Source: Clostridium mobile (GTDB taxonomy: Bacteria > Bacillota > Clostridia > Clostridiales > Clostridiaceae). Taken from it: DNA of 64,000 nucleotides. The stretch covers positions 930,001 to 994,000 of the forward strand of contig NZ_JAHLQF010000002.1 of the NCBI RefSeq assembly GCF_018918285.1, in the 5' to 3' direction. A program made the translations under genes and the position numbers. Below the pieces are notes generated by a model. It did no database searches, was not told the origin of the DNA, and saw nothing but the letters and a program-made list of their open reading frames with translations. Position 1 is the first letter of the stretch. Every line of letters begins with the position of its first letter. Below are positions 27,251-36,175 of this stretch, one piece after another.

Positions 27251-27303
27251 ATCAATAGTGATATATATCACTATTGATATTCATATATAAATGGTGATAT
27301 AAT
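27251..27303 (+). promoter_or_regulatory. degV-padR promoter with perfect 28-bp palindromic operator
   Basis: ATCAATAGTGATAT followed by its exact reverse complement fills 27251-27278. The right arm contains the -35 box TTGATA (27274-27279), and TATAAT follows after 18 bp (27298-27303). A partial further copy (TTATCAGTAGTGATA) lies just upstream. A repressor bound here would block RNA polymerase. The second gene of the operon encodes a PadR-type regulator, the likely ligand. Confidence 0.65.
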
Positions 27304-27361
27304 TTATACATAATGTGGAATAATATACTAGAGACTTATCTATATAAAGGAGGAAATGTAA

Positions 27362-28213
27362 TTGGAAAAGATTGCTTTAATAACCGATACCACAGCCGAT
27401 TTAACAGAAGAAATTATTGAGGAGTATAATATAAATATACTGCCGTTTAGAATAATTTATAAAGATAGAGAATATAAAGATAAGATTGAAATCACTCCAC
27501 AAGAAGTGTATGATAATTTTAAGGTGGAAGTACCAACATCTTCACTACCATCCATGCAAGATACGGAAGAGTTATTTACAAAGCTAGAAGAGGAAGGATA
27601 TACTCATGCAATTATAATAACACTATCAACAGGTCTTTCAGGGATATATAACGGAGTAAAATTGGTAAGTGAGAATCATCCTAAAATTACTTCACATGTT
27701 ATGGACTCAAAAGCTATATCATGGGGTGAAGGAGCTTTAGCTCATAAATGTGGTGAATTAATAAAAGAAGGTAAAGATTTTAATACAATAATAGATGAAT
27801 TGTATAAATTCAGGCAAAAGATTCAAGTTTTTTTTGTTGTAGGTACTTTAGAATACTTGAAAAGAGGTGGCAGAATAGGCAAAGTTTCTGGAACTATAGG
27901 AGAATTATTAAATATCAAGCCTATAATTGTTGTAGATAACAATGATGGTAAATATTGTACTTATGATAAGGTTAGAGGTAGGAAACAATCGCTAAATAGG
28001 ATGTTTGAAATAGTAGAAAATAAATTAAAAGAAACCAAATGTTCTATTTATGTTATGCACGGAGATGCTTTAGAGGAATCAACAAAAATATATGAAAAAC
28101 TAAGTAAATTAGAAAATGCATCAAAAGTTGTAATGGGAGGAGCAATAAGCCCTGTATCTGGAGTTCATAGCGGACCTGGCCTTGTTGGAATTGTATTAAT
28201 AGAGGAGTCGTAA
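27362..28213 (+). CDS. DegV-family fatty-acid-binding protein (FakB-like)
   Basis: 283 residues with the DegV pattern: ITDTTADL at the start, EVPTSSLPSMQD near 57, ITLSTGLSGIYNG near 85, DSKAISWGEG near 113, LEYLKRGGRIGK near 160 and a C-terminal GAISPVSGVHSGPGL with the fatty-acid-contacting His-Gly-Gly type end. FakB proteins present fatty acids to the kinase FakA. The start is TTG 27362 after AAAGGAGG. It is followed 2 bp later by a PadR regulator gene, so the two form an operon. Confidence 0.9.
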   Translation: MEKIALITDTTADLTEEIIEEYNINILPFRIIYKDREYKDKIEITPQEVYDNFKVEVPTSSLPSMQDTEELFTKLEEEGYTHAIIITLSTGLSGIYNGVKLVSENHPKITSHVMDSKAISWGEGALAHKCGELIKEGKDFNTIIDELYKFRQKIQVFFVVGTLEYLKRGGRIGKVSGTIGELLNIKPIIVVDNNDGKYCTYDKVRGRKQSLNRMFEIVENKLKETKCSIYVMHGDALEESTKIYEKLSKLENASKVVMGGAISPVSGVHSGPGLVGIVLIEES

Positions 28214-28215
28214 AG

Positions 28216-28647
28216 ATGAATTTTGGGTATGACGATGTGAAGGAAGAGGAGAAGCGCCTTTACGAAGAGTATAAAAAAAAATTAGAAAATCTAAAAAAAA
28301 TTGAAAAAGAAAAGGAAGCTGTAGGCCAAGTTTTTACCAAAGGGCTTTTGCCTTTATATGTTTTATACATATTAAGTTTAGGTCCAACTAATGGTAATGA
28401 CATAGCTCATCAAATAGGTGAAAGAACAAAAGGCCTATGGATACCAAGTACTGGGGGCATTTATCCACTTCTTAAAAAATTTGAAAAACAGAAGTTGGTT
28501 AAAGGTGAATGGGATAGTTCAAAAAGAATATATTCACTTACGGATGTAGGACATGAAGAGCTTAAAAACAAAAAAGAATTATTAAAACTTAAAATTGAAG
28601 AAGCACTTAAAGTATTTAATATTATATATAGTGATTTATATAAGTAA
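28216..28647 (+). CDS. PadR-family transcriptional regulator
   Basis: 143 residues. An N-terminal coiled-coil (about 5-40) precedes a PadR winged helix: LYILSLGPTNGNDIAHQIGER near 52, IPSTGGIYPLLKKFEKQKLV near 75, RIYSLTDVGHEELKNKK near 100. It is downstream of a DegV protein behind a promoter with a perfect palindrome, so autorepression is likely. A fatty acid or lipid signal is possible given the partner, but this is inference. Confidence 0.87.
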   Translation: MNFGYDDVKEEEKRLYEEYKKKLENLKKIEKEKEAVGQVFTKGLLPLYVLYILSLGPTNGNDIAHQIGERTKGLWIPSTGGIYPLLKKFEKQKLVKGEWDSSKRIYSLTDVGHEELKNKKELLKLKIEEALKVFNIIYSDLYK

Positions 28648-28676
28648 ACAGCGAAAAACGCTGTTTTTCTTTTTTG
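28646..28676 (+). terminator. Terminator after the padR-like gene
   Basis: AAACAGCG, five A, CGCTGTTT, then a T-rich tract. Confidence 0.88.
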
Positions 28677-28779
28677 CTATAGAATCTAATAAGAATATGA
28701 TATAATGTAATAGATTACATGTGATTTTGTCACCTTTTATTTTCAGAAATTTTATAATATTAAAGGATTGGGGGATTTT

Positions 28780-29799
28780 ATGATAAAAAGGGTTATTTTA
28801 GCTGGTTTTGGTAATGTAGGTAAGGAATTTGTAAAGCTTATTGATGAAAAAAGGTTATATATTAGAGAAAAATACGATCTAGATTTAATCTTATGCGGTG
28901 TTTTAGAAAAGGAAGGATGTATTTTTGAAGACGGAGGAATTGATACATCTTATTTAATCAACTGCCCTTTAGGCTCTCAAGGAGTGCTTAAATATACTGA
29001 ACATTATAAAGAATCCTACTATAATTATCCTGTTTTAGAAGGCGATATTCTTATAGAATGTACGCAAAGCAACGTAAAAACAGGAGGCCCTTCAATAAAT
29101 TATATAATAAATTCTATTAATAGAGGTATGGATATAGTAATGTTATCTAAAGGTGCTTTAGCCACAAACTTTAATCAATTGATGGAGTTGGCAGGAAAAA
29201 AAGATGTAAAAATAAAATATAGTGGTGCTACAGCAGCGGCTCTTCCGACTATGGATTTAGGAGTATACAGTTTAGCAGGAGCAAAAATTATAAGTATAAC
29301 CGGAGTTTTAAATGGAACCACTAACTATATATTGAATAGAATGTTTGAAGAAAATATATCTTTTGAACAAGCATTAAAAGAAGCTGTTGAAAAAGGGATA
29401 GCAGAGCGAGAAAATTCAATGGATATAGATGGGATTGATAGTGCCTCTAAAATATTATTATTAGCAAATAGTTTAATGAATAGTAATTACTCTTTAGAGG
29501 ATGTTGTAATTAAAGGTATTAGAGATATAAGCAAAGAGGATATACTAGAGGCTAAAAATGAGAATAAGGTTATAAAGCTATTATGCAAGGCATATTATAA
29601 AGATGAAAAGTTAGTTTTAGAAGTATCGCCGGAAAAAGTCCATGCTAATAGTCTCTTAGGGAGCATAAATGGAAGTAATAAAGGGGTGGTATTCAATACT
29701 GATACTATGGGAGAAATATATTTAATTGGTGGAGCATCAAATCCTAGGGGAGCAGCGGCTGCTGCATTAAAAGATGTTATAAATTTATGTAGAAAGTAA
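28780..29799 (+). CDS. hom: Homoserine dehydrogenase, short form without ACT domain
   Basis: Reduces aspartate semialdehyde to homoserine on the way to threonine and methionine. 339 residues with the dinucleotide loop GFGNVGKEFVKL near residue 8 and the signature SITGVLNGTTNYILNRMFEE near 170. The catalytic region DIDGIDSASKILLLANS (Asp and Lys) lies near 215. The C-terminal regulatory ACT domain of many enzymes is absent. The start is ATG 28780 after GGGGGAT. No threonine or methionine riboswitch/T-box is seen upstream. Confidence 0.9.
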   Translation: MIKRVILAGFGNVGKEFVKLIDEKRLYIREKYDLDLILCGVLEKEGCIFEDGGIDTSYLINCPLGSQGVLKYTEHYKESYYNYPVLEGDILIECTQSNVKTGGPSINYIINSINRGMDIVMLSKGALATNFNQLMELAGKKDVKIKYSGATAAALPTMDLGVYSLAGAKIISITGVLNGTTNYILNRMFEENISFEQALKEAVEKGIAERENSMDIDGIDSASKILLLANSLMNSNYSLEDVVIKGIRDISKEDILEAKNENKVIKLLCKAYYKDEKLVLEVSPEKVHANSLLGSINGSNKGVVFNTDTMGEIYLIGGASNPRGAAAAALKDVINLCRK

Positions 29800-29841
29800 T
29801 ATATAATTAGAAAATGGGTTCATTATAGGGAGGATATTTTC

Positions 29842-30351
29842 TTGATTACATATTTATTAATTTTTTTAGCAAAGATAGTAGAAGTATCTTTAATGACCAT
29901 ACGAACTGTATTGATAACTAGAGGGGAAAAATTATATGGTTCAATAATTGGTTTTTTTGAAGTGTCAATATGGCTATATCTAATTAATAAAGTATTGGTA
30001 GGAATAAATGAAGACCCAATAAGGATGATAACATATGCATTGGGATATGCATGTGGTAACTATTTAGGGTCTGTATTAGAAGAAAAATTAGCTTTAGGAT
30101 TGTTAACTATAAGTGTAATTTTACCCGAACCTGAAGGAGAGGAACTGGCTGCAAAATTAAGAGAAAAAAATGTAGGTGTAACAAAAGTAAGGGCTGAAGG
30201 AATAAATAAAGATAAAAGCTTATTATTAATTCATATTAAAAGAAAAAGAAAAAATGAGATTATCAATCTTATTGAAAAAAGTGCACTTCATTGCGTTATC
30301 TCTATAAGCGATATAAAAACTGTAATGGGTGGATACGGCATAAAAAAATAG
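29842..30351 (+). CDS. UPF0316 (DUF2179/DUF5698) membrane protein
   Basis: 169 residues. Three TM segments at about 3-22, 35-52 and 58-76 carry the family signature VEVSLMTIRTVLITRG and ALGYACGNYLGSVLEE. A cytoplasmic DUF2179 domain of about 90 residues follows (LREKNVGVTKVRAEG, LLIHIKRKRKNEI). Function unknown. The start is TTG 29842, 8 bp after GGGAGG. It lies 42 bp after homoserine dehydrogenase and may be cotranscribed with it. Confidence 0.85.
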   Translation: MITYLLIFLAKIVEVSLMTIRTVLITRGEKLYGSIIGFFEVSIWLYLINKVLVGINEDPIRMITYALGYACGNYLGSVLEEKLALGLLTISVILPEPEGEELAAKLREKNVGVTKVRAEGINKDKSLLLIHIKRKRKNEIINLIEKSALHCVISISDIKTVMGGYGIKK

Positions 30352-30379
30352 ATTCTATTTTATATAGAATCTATTTTTT
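30348..30379 (+). terminator. Terminator overlapping the UPF0316 stop codon
   Basis: ATAGATTCTAT and ATAGAATCTAT, 11-bp perfect stem with 5-nt loop, then six Ts. Confidence 0.82.
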
Positions 30380-30648
30380 GTGAAAATTTATTAGTTTGAC
30401 TTAATCTTCATATAATTTTATTTTAGTTACATATATAAATGACGTATATAGATACGATAATAATTATAAAGTACACTATATAATATATAGTATAGTATAC
30501 TACTAAAAAAATATAATAATAAATATAAATATATTTAACAAAAAATAATATTATTATGAAAACATTAGTAAATCCATTGAAATTTATCAATAAATGTTAT
30601 ATTATACATTTATAACATATGTAATTATTAGGAGAATTTTGTTCAAAA
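30380..30648 (+). promoter_or_regulatory. 270-bp AT-rich region before the Cache chemoreceptor gene
   Basis: Apart from a run of short TATA-rich palindromes (for example ACTATATAATATATAGT near 30476) I see no structured element, gene or clear sigma-28 promoter. It presumably holds the promoter of the gene starting at 30664. Confidence 0.4.
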
Positions 30649-30663
30649 AAGGAGGGGGTTAAA

Positions 30664-32745
30664 ATTAAATCTATAAAACACAAATTAATATTTGTAGCTG
30701 TGATGCTTGTAACCATACCAGTTTTAGCTATTACTATTACTACTGCAAGTATTACAAGCAAAAACCTTACAAGTCACTTTTATGAAGATCATGTAACATT
30801 ATCCAATACTATAGCTAATAGTGTATCAGATTATATGAATAAGGCATATGTTTTAACAGAAGAACTTATAAGTAATCATTATGTAAGGCAAATGGACCCT
30901 AAGATGCAAGATAGTGCTGTAAAGGATACCATGAAGAGGAACCCATATTTTGATTTGTTTTGCATTCAAGATATGAAAGGTGACCAGACAGCCAGAACTA
31001 CAGGAAAATTGGCAAATAGGGCAGACAGATGGTGGTTTAAAGAAAGTGTAAGCAAAAAGAAACCCTTTGTTACTAAATCATATCTTACTGTAAATGATGA
31101 TAGTGATGCTATTAATTCTATCATATTTCCAATCTTTGATGAAAAAAATAATATGGTTGGGGTAATGGATGCAGATTTGAAATTGGACGAGCTTCAGAAA
31201 ATGGTAGAAAAATATAGTACCGATTTAGTTTATGCATATGTTGTTGATGGAGAAGGTGCTGTTATTGCACACCCAGACAGGGAAAAAGTACAAGAAATAT
31301 ATAATTACAAAACATCTACAAGAACTGTAAGGCAGAAGGATAGTTCTAATAAAGTTATAAAAGATGAGAATGGTGCTCCAGTAACTAAAGTGGAGAATAT
31401 AGAAGTACCGGAAAAATTAGCGGAAATTACATTAGATGCTTTAGCTGGAAATTCAGGTAAAACTGAATACAAAGATTTAAACGGCGAAATAGTGATAAGT
31501 GCATACCAAACCATTAAATTACCAGGAGAGTCAGATAACTGGGCAGTAATTACAGTGGAAAAGAAAAGTGATGCACTAGCACTGGTTTATAAAGTTCAAA
31601 AAATCAGTTACATAATAGGTGCTGGAATGTTATTTCTTGTAATTATAATTACATATTTATTATCAAGTAAATTTACAAAACCATTAATTAACCTTGCTAA
31701 AATTACTGAAAAAGCATCTTCAGGGGATTTGACGGCTTATAGTGATTATAAGTCAAAAGATGAAATAGGGCTTTTAAGCGATAGCTTTAATGCTATGTTA
31801 GATAATATGAAAAATCTAATAAGAAATATAAATGAAACATCATCGGTAGTATCCAATTCTTCACAATCATTATTAGCATCAACGGAGCAAACTTCCAGTT
31901 CCATAAGTGAGGTAGCTCAAAGTATAACTGAGGTAGCTTCTACCATGGAAAAAGGTGCTGATAGTTCAAAAGAAGGAGTAATGGCTGCCAATGAATTATC
32001 AAAGGAATTAGATTTAGTTGTACAGCGTATAAAAGAAAGTATAGATACTACAAATAAAGTATATGAAATTTCTAATACTGGTTTTCAAACAATTAATAAA
32101 TTAGAAGCTAAAAATTTAGAGAATGGCAATGTATCGAGAGCAGTATTTAATGTCATCAATGAGTTAAGTGAAAAGGCTAATAGTATTGGTGGAATTGTAG
32201 AAACAATTACTTCAATATCAGAACAAACTAACTTACTTGCATTAAATGCGGCTATAGAAGCTGCTAGAGCAGGGGAAGCTGGTAAAGGTTTCTCAGTGGT
32301 AGCAGAAGAAGTAAGAAAATTATCTGAAAACACTGCTCAATCTACAAATAATGTTAAATCTATAATAACCAGTATACAAAAGGACATAGAAGTAGCACTA
32401 ACCACAATAAAGACAGCAGATACAGTTCTTAAAGATCAAAACGAGGCTGTAGATAATACTAGAGATACCTTTAAAGAAATAAATGCTTCAATAGTAAATG
32501 TTGTTGAAAAAATTGACTATATATCTGAAAGTTTAAAGAGTGTTGATGAATGTAGAAATAAGCTATTGTCAGTAGTTCAAGAAGTTTCTAGTATTTCAGG
32601 CGGTATTGCAGATGCGGCTCAAAATGTAAGTGGTGCAACAGAAGAGCAAAATGCTGAAATGGAAGAGATAAATGCATTATCGGAAGAATTAAATAGAATG
32701 GCTCAGACATTAGAAAGTGAAATAAGAAAGTTTAAAATACAATAA
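30664..32745 (+). CDS. Transmembrane methyl-accepting chemotaxis protein with dCache sensor; AUU start
   Basis: About 694 residues: TM1 near 9-30, an extracellular double-Cache ligand domain (about 38-305; [39 protein letters not shown]), TM2 near 315-333, a HAMP domain, and the signalling tip [20 protein letters not shown] near 522. AAGGAGGGGG (30649-30658) is 5-8 bp before ATT 30664, which reads [10 protein letters not shown] and restores the usual N-terminus. The first in-frame GTG/ATG (30700/30703) would cut into TM1 and has no ribosome binding site. Ligand unknown, possibly amino acids. Confidence 0.9.
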   Translation: MKSIKHKLIFVAVMLVTIPVLAITITTASITSKNLTSHFYEDHVTLSNTIANSVSDYMNKAYVLTEELISNHYVRQMDPKMQDSAVKDTMKRNPYFDLFCIQDMKGDQTARTTGKLANRADRWWFKESVSKKKPFVTKSYLTVNDDSDAINSIIFPIFDEKNNMVGVMDADLKLDELQKMVEKYSTDLVYAYVVDGEGAVIAHPDREKVQEIYNYKTSTRTVRQKDSSNKVIKDENGAPVTKVENIEVPEKLAEITLDALAGNSGKTEYKDLNGEIVISAYQTIKLPGESDNWAVITVEKKSDALALVYKVQKISYIIGAGMLFLVIIITYLLSSKFTKPLINLAKITEKASSGDLTAYSDYKSKDEIGLLSDSFNAMLDNMKNLIRNINETSSVVSNSSQSLLASTEQTSSSISEVAQSITEVASTMEKGADSSKEGVMAANELSKELDLVVQRIKESIDTTNKVYEISNTGFQTINKLEAKNLENGNVSRAVFNVINELSEKANSIGGIVETITSISEQTNLLALNAAIEAARAGEAGKGFSVVAEEVRKLSENTAQSTNNVKSIITSIQKDIEVALTTIKTADTVLKDQNEAVDNTRDTFKEINASIVNVVEKIDYISESLKSVDECRNKLLSVVQEVSSISGGIADAAQNVSGATEEQNAEMEEINALSEELNRMAQTLESEIRKFKIQ

Positions 32746-32784
32746 AAAAATGATCCTAGGAAGTATTTCCTAGGATTTGCTTTT
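32744..32784. terminator. Terminator between chemoreceptor and kamA ends
   Basis: ATCCTAGGAA, GTAT, TTCCTAGGAT, a perfect 10-bp stem with A-run on the left and T-rich DNA on the right. It overlaps the kamA stop (32770) and serves both convergent genes. Confidence 0.8.
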
Positions 32785-34038
32785 ATAATCATTAATTCTT
32801 TTCTTTCTATCTAAAGATTTGGGTTCAAGATTTATTTGTATATTTTCTAATAGAGATGAAACACCAGTAGATAGTTCTTTATTTTCGCTCTTGCATGTTG
32901 GACAATTGCAAGGAGTTTCTTCGAAGTGAGAAGGTTCTGTATATGTTGTTATAACACCTTCGTAGTTTCTTAACACAACTTTTGAAGGGGATTGACTAAT
33001 AAGATATTGAGGCATTACAGGTATTTTTCCGCCGCCACCAGGGGCATCCACAACGAATGTAGGAACACAGTAACCAGAAGTGTGACCTCTTAAGCCTTCG
33101 ATTATTTCAATTCCTTTAGAAACTTTAGTTCTAAAATGTTCAATTCCTTCTGATAAATCACATTGATATAAATAATAAGGTCTTACCCTCATTTTCACTA
33201 ACTTATTAACCAAATCTTTTTGTATATATACACAATCATTAATTCCTCTTAATAAAACTGTTTGATTTCCTAGAGGGATTCCAGCGTTGGCTAATTTTTC
33301 GCAAGCCTTTATAGAATATTCTGTAATTTCATTTGGGTGATTAAAGTGAGTGTTAAGCCAAATCGGATGATATTTTTTCAACATATTTACTAAATCATCT
33401 GTTATTCTCATTGGATTAACTACAGGAATTCTAGAACCTATTCTTATAATTTCTACATGGGGAATTTCCCTTAGATTCTTTATTATATATTCTAGCCTGT
33501 CGTCTTCAACCATTAGTCCATCTCCACCTGACAATAGTACATCTCTTACAGAGGGGGTATTTCTAATGTAATCTAATGCCATTTCAATCCTATCTTTAGG
33601 CATGAAAGAATCTGTATGACCAGCAAATCTTCTTCTAGTACAGTGCCTACAATACATTGAGCACATATCGGTGATTAAGAATAAAACTCTGTCAGGGTAA
33701 GCGTGAGTCAATCCTGGAACTGGTGAGGAAGCATCTTCTTGCAAAGGATCGCACATATCAGCTTTTGAAAAGCTTAGTTCATGTATGGTTGGGACTGCTT
33801 GCTTTCTAATAGGATCATTTAAATCGTTTGGATCTATTAGTGTAGCGTAGTAGGGAGATATTCCCATTCGCAAAGTCTGTAAGCATTTATCTATAGCTTC
33901 TTCTTCTTCTGGCAAAATGTTAATAACTTTTTTTAATTGTTCTATAGTGGTGATTCTATTTCTAACTTGCCATTTCCAATCATTCCACTGATCTTCAGTA
34001 ACGTCTTTCCATAAATCAATTTCTCTGTAATCTCTCAT
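32770..34038 (-). CDS. kamA: L-lysine 2,3-aminomutase
   Basis: Radical SAM enzyme that moves the alpha amino group of lysine to C3, making beta-lysine, with a 4Fe-4S cluster, SAM and PLP. Cluster cysteines 126, 130 and 133 (CSMYCRHC), PLP lysine 338 (APGGGGKIP) and structural zinc cysteines 269, 377, 379 and 382 are present. Asp294 and Asp331 match, one residue shifted, the two lysine-binding aspartates of the C. subterminale enzyme, arguing against a glutamate aminomutase. It is the second gene after a CE4-like hydrolase, 11 bp apart. No other lysine-fermentation gene is nearby. Confidence 0.93.
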   Translation of the reverse strand: MRDYREIDLWKDVTEDQWNDWKWQVRNRITTIEQLKKVINILPEEEEAIDKCLQTLRMGISPYYATLIDPNDLNDPIRKQAVPTIHELSFSKADMCDPLQEDASSPVPGLTHAYPDRVLFLITDMCSMYCRHCTRRRFAGHTDSFMPKDRIEMALDYIRNTPSVRDVLLSGGDGLMVEDDRLEYIIKNLREIPHVEIIRIGSRIPVVNPMRITDDLVNMLKKYHPIWLNTHFNHPNEITEYSIKACEKLANAGIPLGNQTVLLRGINDCVYIQKDLVNKLVKMRVRPYYLYQCDLSEGIEHFRTKVSKGIEIIEGLRGHTSGYCVPTFVVDAPGGGGKIPVMPQYLISQSPSKVVLRNYEGVITTYTEPSHFEETPCNCPTCKSENKELSTGVSSLLENIQINLEPKSLDRKKRINDYKSKS

Positions 34039-34049
34039 ATATTATCCCC

Positions 34050-34814
34050 CTATTCTTTATTTTTTAGCATTTCTACTAATTTTTTTTGTATTGAATGAAT
34101 ATCTTCTTTTAAATTATCTCGTTCATAGTGAAAGTCATTAGAATCTAAAAGATAGCTATGAGTAACTCCTAGAGTAAGCTTATCTTCATCAATTGCATCA
34201 TTTAAGAGTTGGCATAGTTTTTCAGAGGAGAAATATTCTAGTCTTAATTCCTCTTTGTGATCTAATGAATATACAGGTAGTGATGTAAGTAGATTATTAC
34301 TTACTCTATACTGTTCTCTATAAGTATTATGAGATTCAAACCTTATATCCGTTAACTCGTATAACGCTTTGGCGGTGTCATCGTTCATTGAAAAGTAACC
34401 ACCTCTATATATTTGAATAGGCGTTATACCTCTTTGAGTTAAATATTCCATAGAATAATTAATAATACATTTTTGCTCTTCTAGATTGTAAGAGGCCAGT
34501 AACTCCTCATCCTTTTTTATAAAGGAACATTTTCCAGTGATTTCATCTGGAAGATTTTCAGGATGAATATGAAGGCCAAAAATTACATTATACTGCTTTA
34601 TTTTCTCAACTAAGTTCAATTGAGATAGCATGTCCGCAAAAAAAGGGGTTATAAATAAAATGGTAGTAACATCATTTTCTGAATTAAATTTTAAAAATCT
34701 TTCTAAATTCTCTACATTATTTTTTAAATTTTTATCAAAATTAGTTCCTTCGCAATCTATTGTGATTGCATACTGGAAACCATCTTTACTTATTAATTCT
34801 AGTATGTTTTTCAT
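34050..34814 (-). CDS. Divergent NodB/CE4-like polysaccharide deacetylase-fold protein
   Basis: 254 residues, no signal peptide. Motifs resemble the deacetylase metal site: TIDCEG near residue 18 (Asp), FGLHIHPENLPDE near 84 (His-x-His), IYRGGYFSMN near 137 and LGVTHSYLLDS near 218. Sequence otherwise departs from secreted deacetylases, and the protein looks cytoplasmic, so a small N-acyl compound is a more likely substrate than peptidoglycan. It is the first gene of an operon with kamA, which suggests work on beta-lysine or a derivative. That link is inferred from position only. Confidence 0.6.
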   Translation of the reverse strand: MKNILELISKDGFQYAITIDCEGTNFDKNLKNNVENLERFLKFNSENDVTTILFITPFFADMLSQLNLVEKIKQYNVIFGLHIHPENLPDEITGKCSFIKKDEELLASYNLEEQKCIINYSMEYLTQRGITPIQIYRGGYFSMNDDTAKALYELTDIRFESHNTYREQYRVSNNLLTSLPVYSLDHKEELRLEYFSSEKLCQLLNDAIDEDKLTLGVTHSYLLDSNDFHYERDNLKEDIHSIQKKLVEMLKNKE

Positions 34815-34850
34815 GTTTAAAATCCCCCTATAATAAATACATTGAAAAAT

Positions 34851-34903
34851 TACAACTTTAACTATATAATAAAGTTGTAACTAAATAACAACTTTATTAT
34901 ACT
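34851..34903. promoter_or_regulatory. Divergent promoter region with three ACAACTTTA half-sites
   Basis: TACAACTTTA (34851-34860), inverted TAAAGTTGTA (34870-34879) and AACAACTTTA (34887-34896) are evenly spaced in the gap between the two divergent operons. Rightward -35 TTGTAA (34875-34880) and -10 TATACT (34898-34903) with a 17-bp spacer overlap sites two and three; a leftward promoter TTGTTA-17-TATATA can be read on the other strand. One regulator could control both operons. Confidence 0.6.
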
Positions 34904-34977
34904 ATATGGGTTTTTGGTTGTCAAAAACTTTCAGATAAAAAAATAATTAATATTTTGTTAAGAATAGGGGGATAAAA

Positions 34978-36096
34978 ATGATTACTTTAGGATTTCCAAG
35001 AATGCACAAAGAAGAAAATGAAAAGAGGGATTTTTTACCTGATTTCTTTAGGAGATTAAAGGGAGAGAATGCAGAATTTTATCTAGAAAAAGGCTATGGC
35101 TCGAAAATGGAAATAAAAGAAGAGGAGTATTTACAGGCTAATGAAAATATAAAGTTTGTATCAAATAAAGAATGTTATGAAAAGGATATTGTAGTAGTTC
35201 TTCGTTCACCGGAATTTAATGAAATAGACTATATGACCAATGGTAGTACTTTAGTTAGTATGCTACATTATCCTACAAGACCTACGAGAATTCAGAAGTT
35301 AAAAGGCAAGGATATTTTTGGAGTATCTATGGATTCCTTAAGAAATGATTTCTTAGAAAGAATAGTTGTAAATTATAATGGAACTTCTGGTAATGGTATA
35401 GAAATGGCTTTTCAAGAGTTGAGTAAAAGTATGAAAAATTTTTATTCAAAAGATAGAGGAGTTATAAATGTGACAATAATGGGAATGGGAATGGTTGGCC
35501 TTTATGCTGCTAAAGCTGCTGGAAAATATGGAAATAGGGAATTGAATAATAAGATGGTAGAATTAGCTACTAAGGGGATAGTAGTAAAAATGTTACCAAG
35601 AACGGTAACAGGGGACAGAGAAGAGATAATAAATTTATTAAAGGAAACAGATATTCTAGTAGATGCAACTACAAGAGACAATGCATCTGAGTATATAATT
35701 ACAAATGACTTAGTAGCACATTTAAAACCTCATGCCATAATATTAGATTTAACAGCAGACCCGTATTTAATTGATACAGATCCTATTCAAGTTAAGGCTG
35801 TTGAGGGTATACCTACAGGAACCTTAGATAAACCAGTAATGTATCCAGAGGATGAAGTTTATAATACTATACCTAAGGGAGTTAATAATGATAATAGGAG
35901 AACTGTAGTAGGATGCAATGCATGGCCAGGAATAAAACCAAAGGAATGTATGCACCTATATGGAATGCAACTGTTCCCAATAATACAACAATTAATAAGA
36001 TTAGATAGAAAAGACTTTTCTTTGAATAATGATGATTTTTTCAATAGATCTATTTATAGAGCTACAATGGATCACTTTGAAAAATATGAAAAATAG
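34978..36096 (+). CDS. AlaDH/PNT-like NAD(P)-dependent dehydrogenase of unknown substrate
   Basis: 372 residues with the two-domain plan of alanine dehydrogenase/transhydrogenase/N5-(carboxyethyl)ornithine synthase. The N-terminal part starts ITLGFPRMHKEENEKRDFLP and includes VVVLRSPEFNEIDYM. The NAD(P)-binding loop is IMGMGMVGLYAAKAA near 166, followed by ILVDATTRDNASEY and ILDLTADPYL. It is clearly not a canonical alanine dehydrogenase. Divergent from the kamA operon and 79 bp before a GntR-RCK_C regulator, it may act on beta-lysine or another amino acid. AGGGGG precedes the ATG. Confidence 0.65.
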   Translation: MITLGFPRMHKEENEKRDFLPDFFRRLKGENAEFYLEKGYGSKMEIKEEEYLQANENIKFVSNKECYEKDIVVVLRSPEFNEIDYMTNGSTLVSMLHYPTRPTRIQKLKGKDIFGVSMDSLRNDFLERIVVNYNGTSGNGIEMAFQELSKSMKNFYSKDRGVINVTIMGMGMVGLYAAKAAGKYGNRELNNKMVELATKGIVVKMLPRTVTGDREEIINLLKETDILVDATTRDNASEYIITNDLVAHLKPHAIILDLTADPYLIDTDPIQVKAVEGIPTGTLDKPVMYPEDEVYNTIPKGVNNDNRRTVVGCNAWPGIKPKECMHLYGMQLFPIIQQLIRLDRKDFSLNNDDFFNRSIYRATMDHFEKYEK

Positions 36097-36175
36097 TAGA
36101 AAAATAAGGATTTTTGTTGTAATATATAAGAAGTGACATCAACATCATTAAATACTACAAAATGGAGGAATAAAA

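Noticed and set aside
28680-28779. T-box or amino-acid riboswitch before homoserine dehydrogenase
   Set aside because: Only about 100 bp with no TGGNACC motif or T-box consensus.
32744-32784. Perfect palindrome with CCTAGG as regulator site
   Set aside because: Position between two convergent gene ends and the A/T flanks fit a terminator better.
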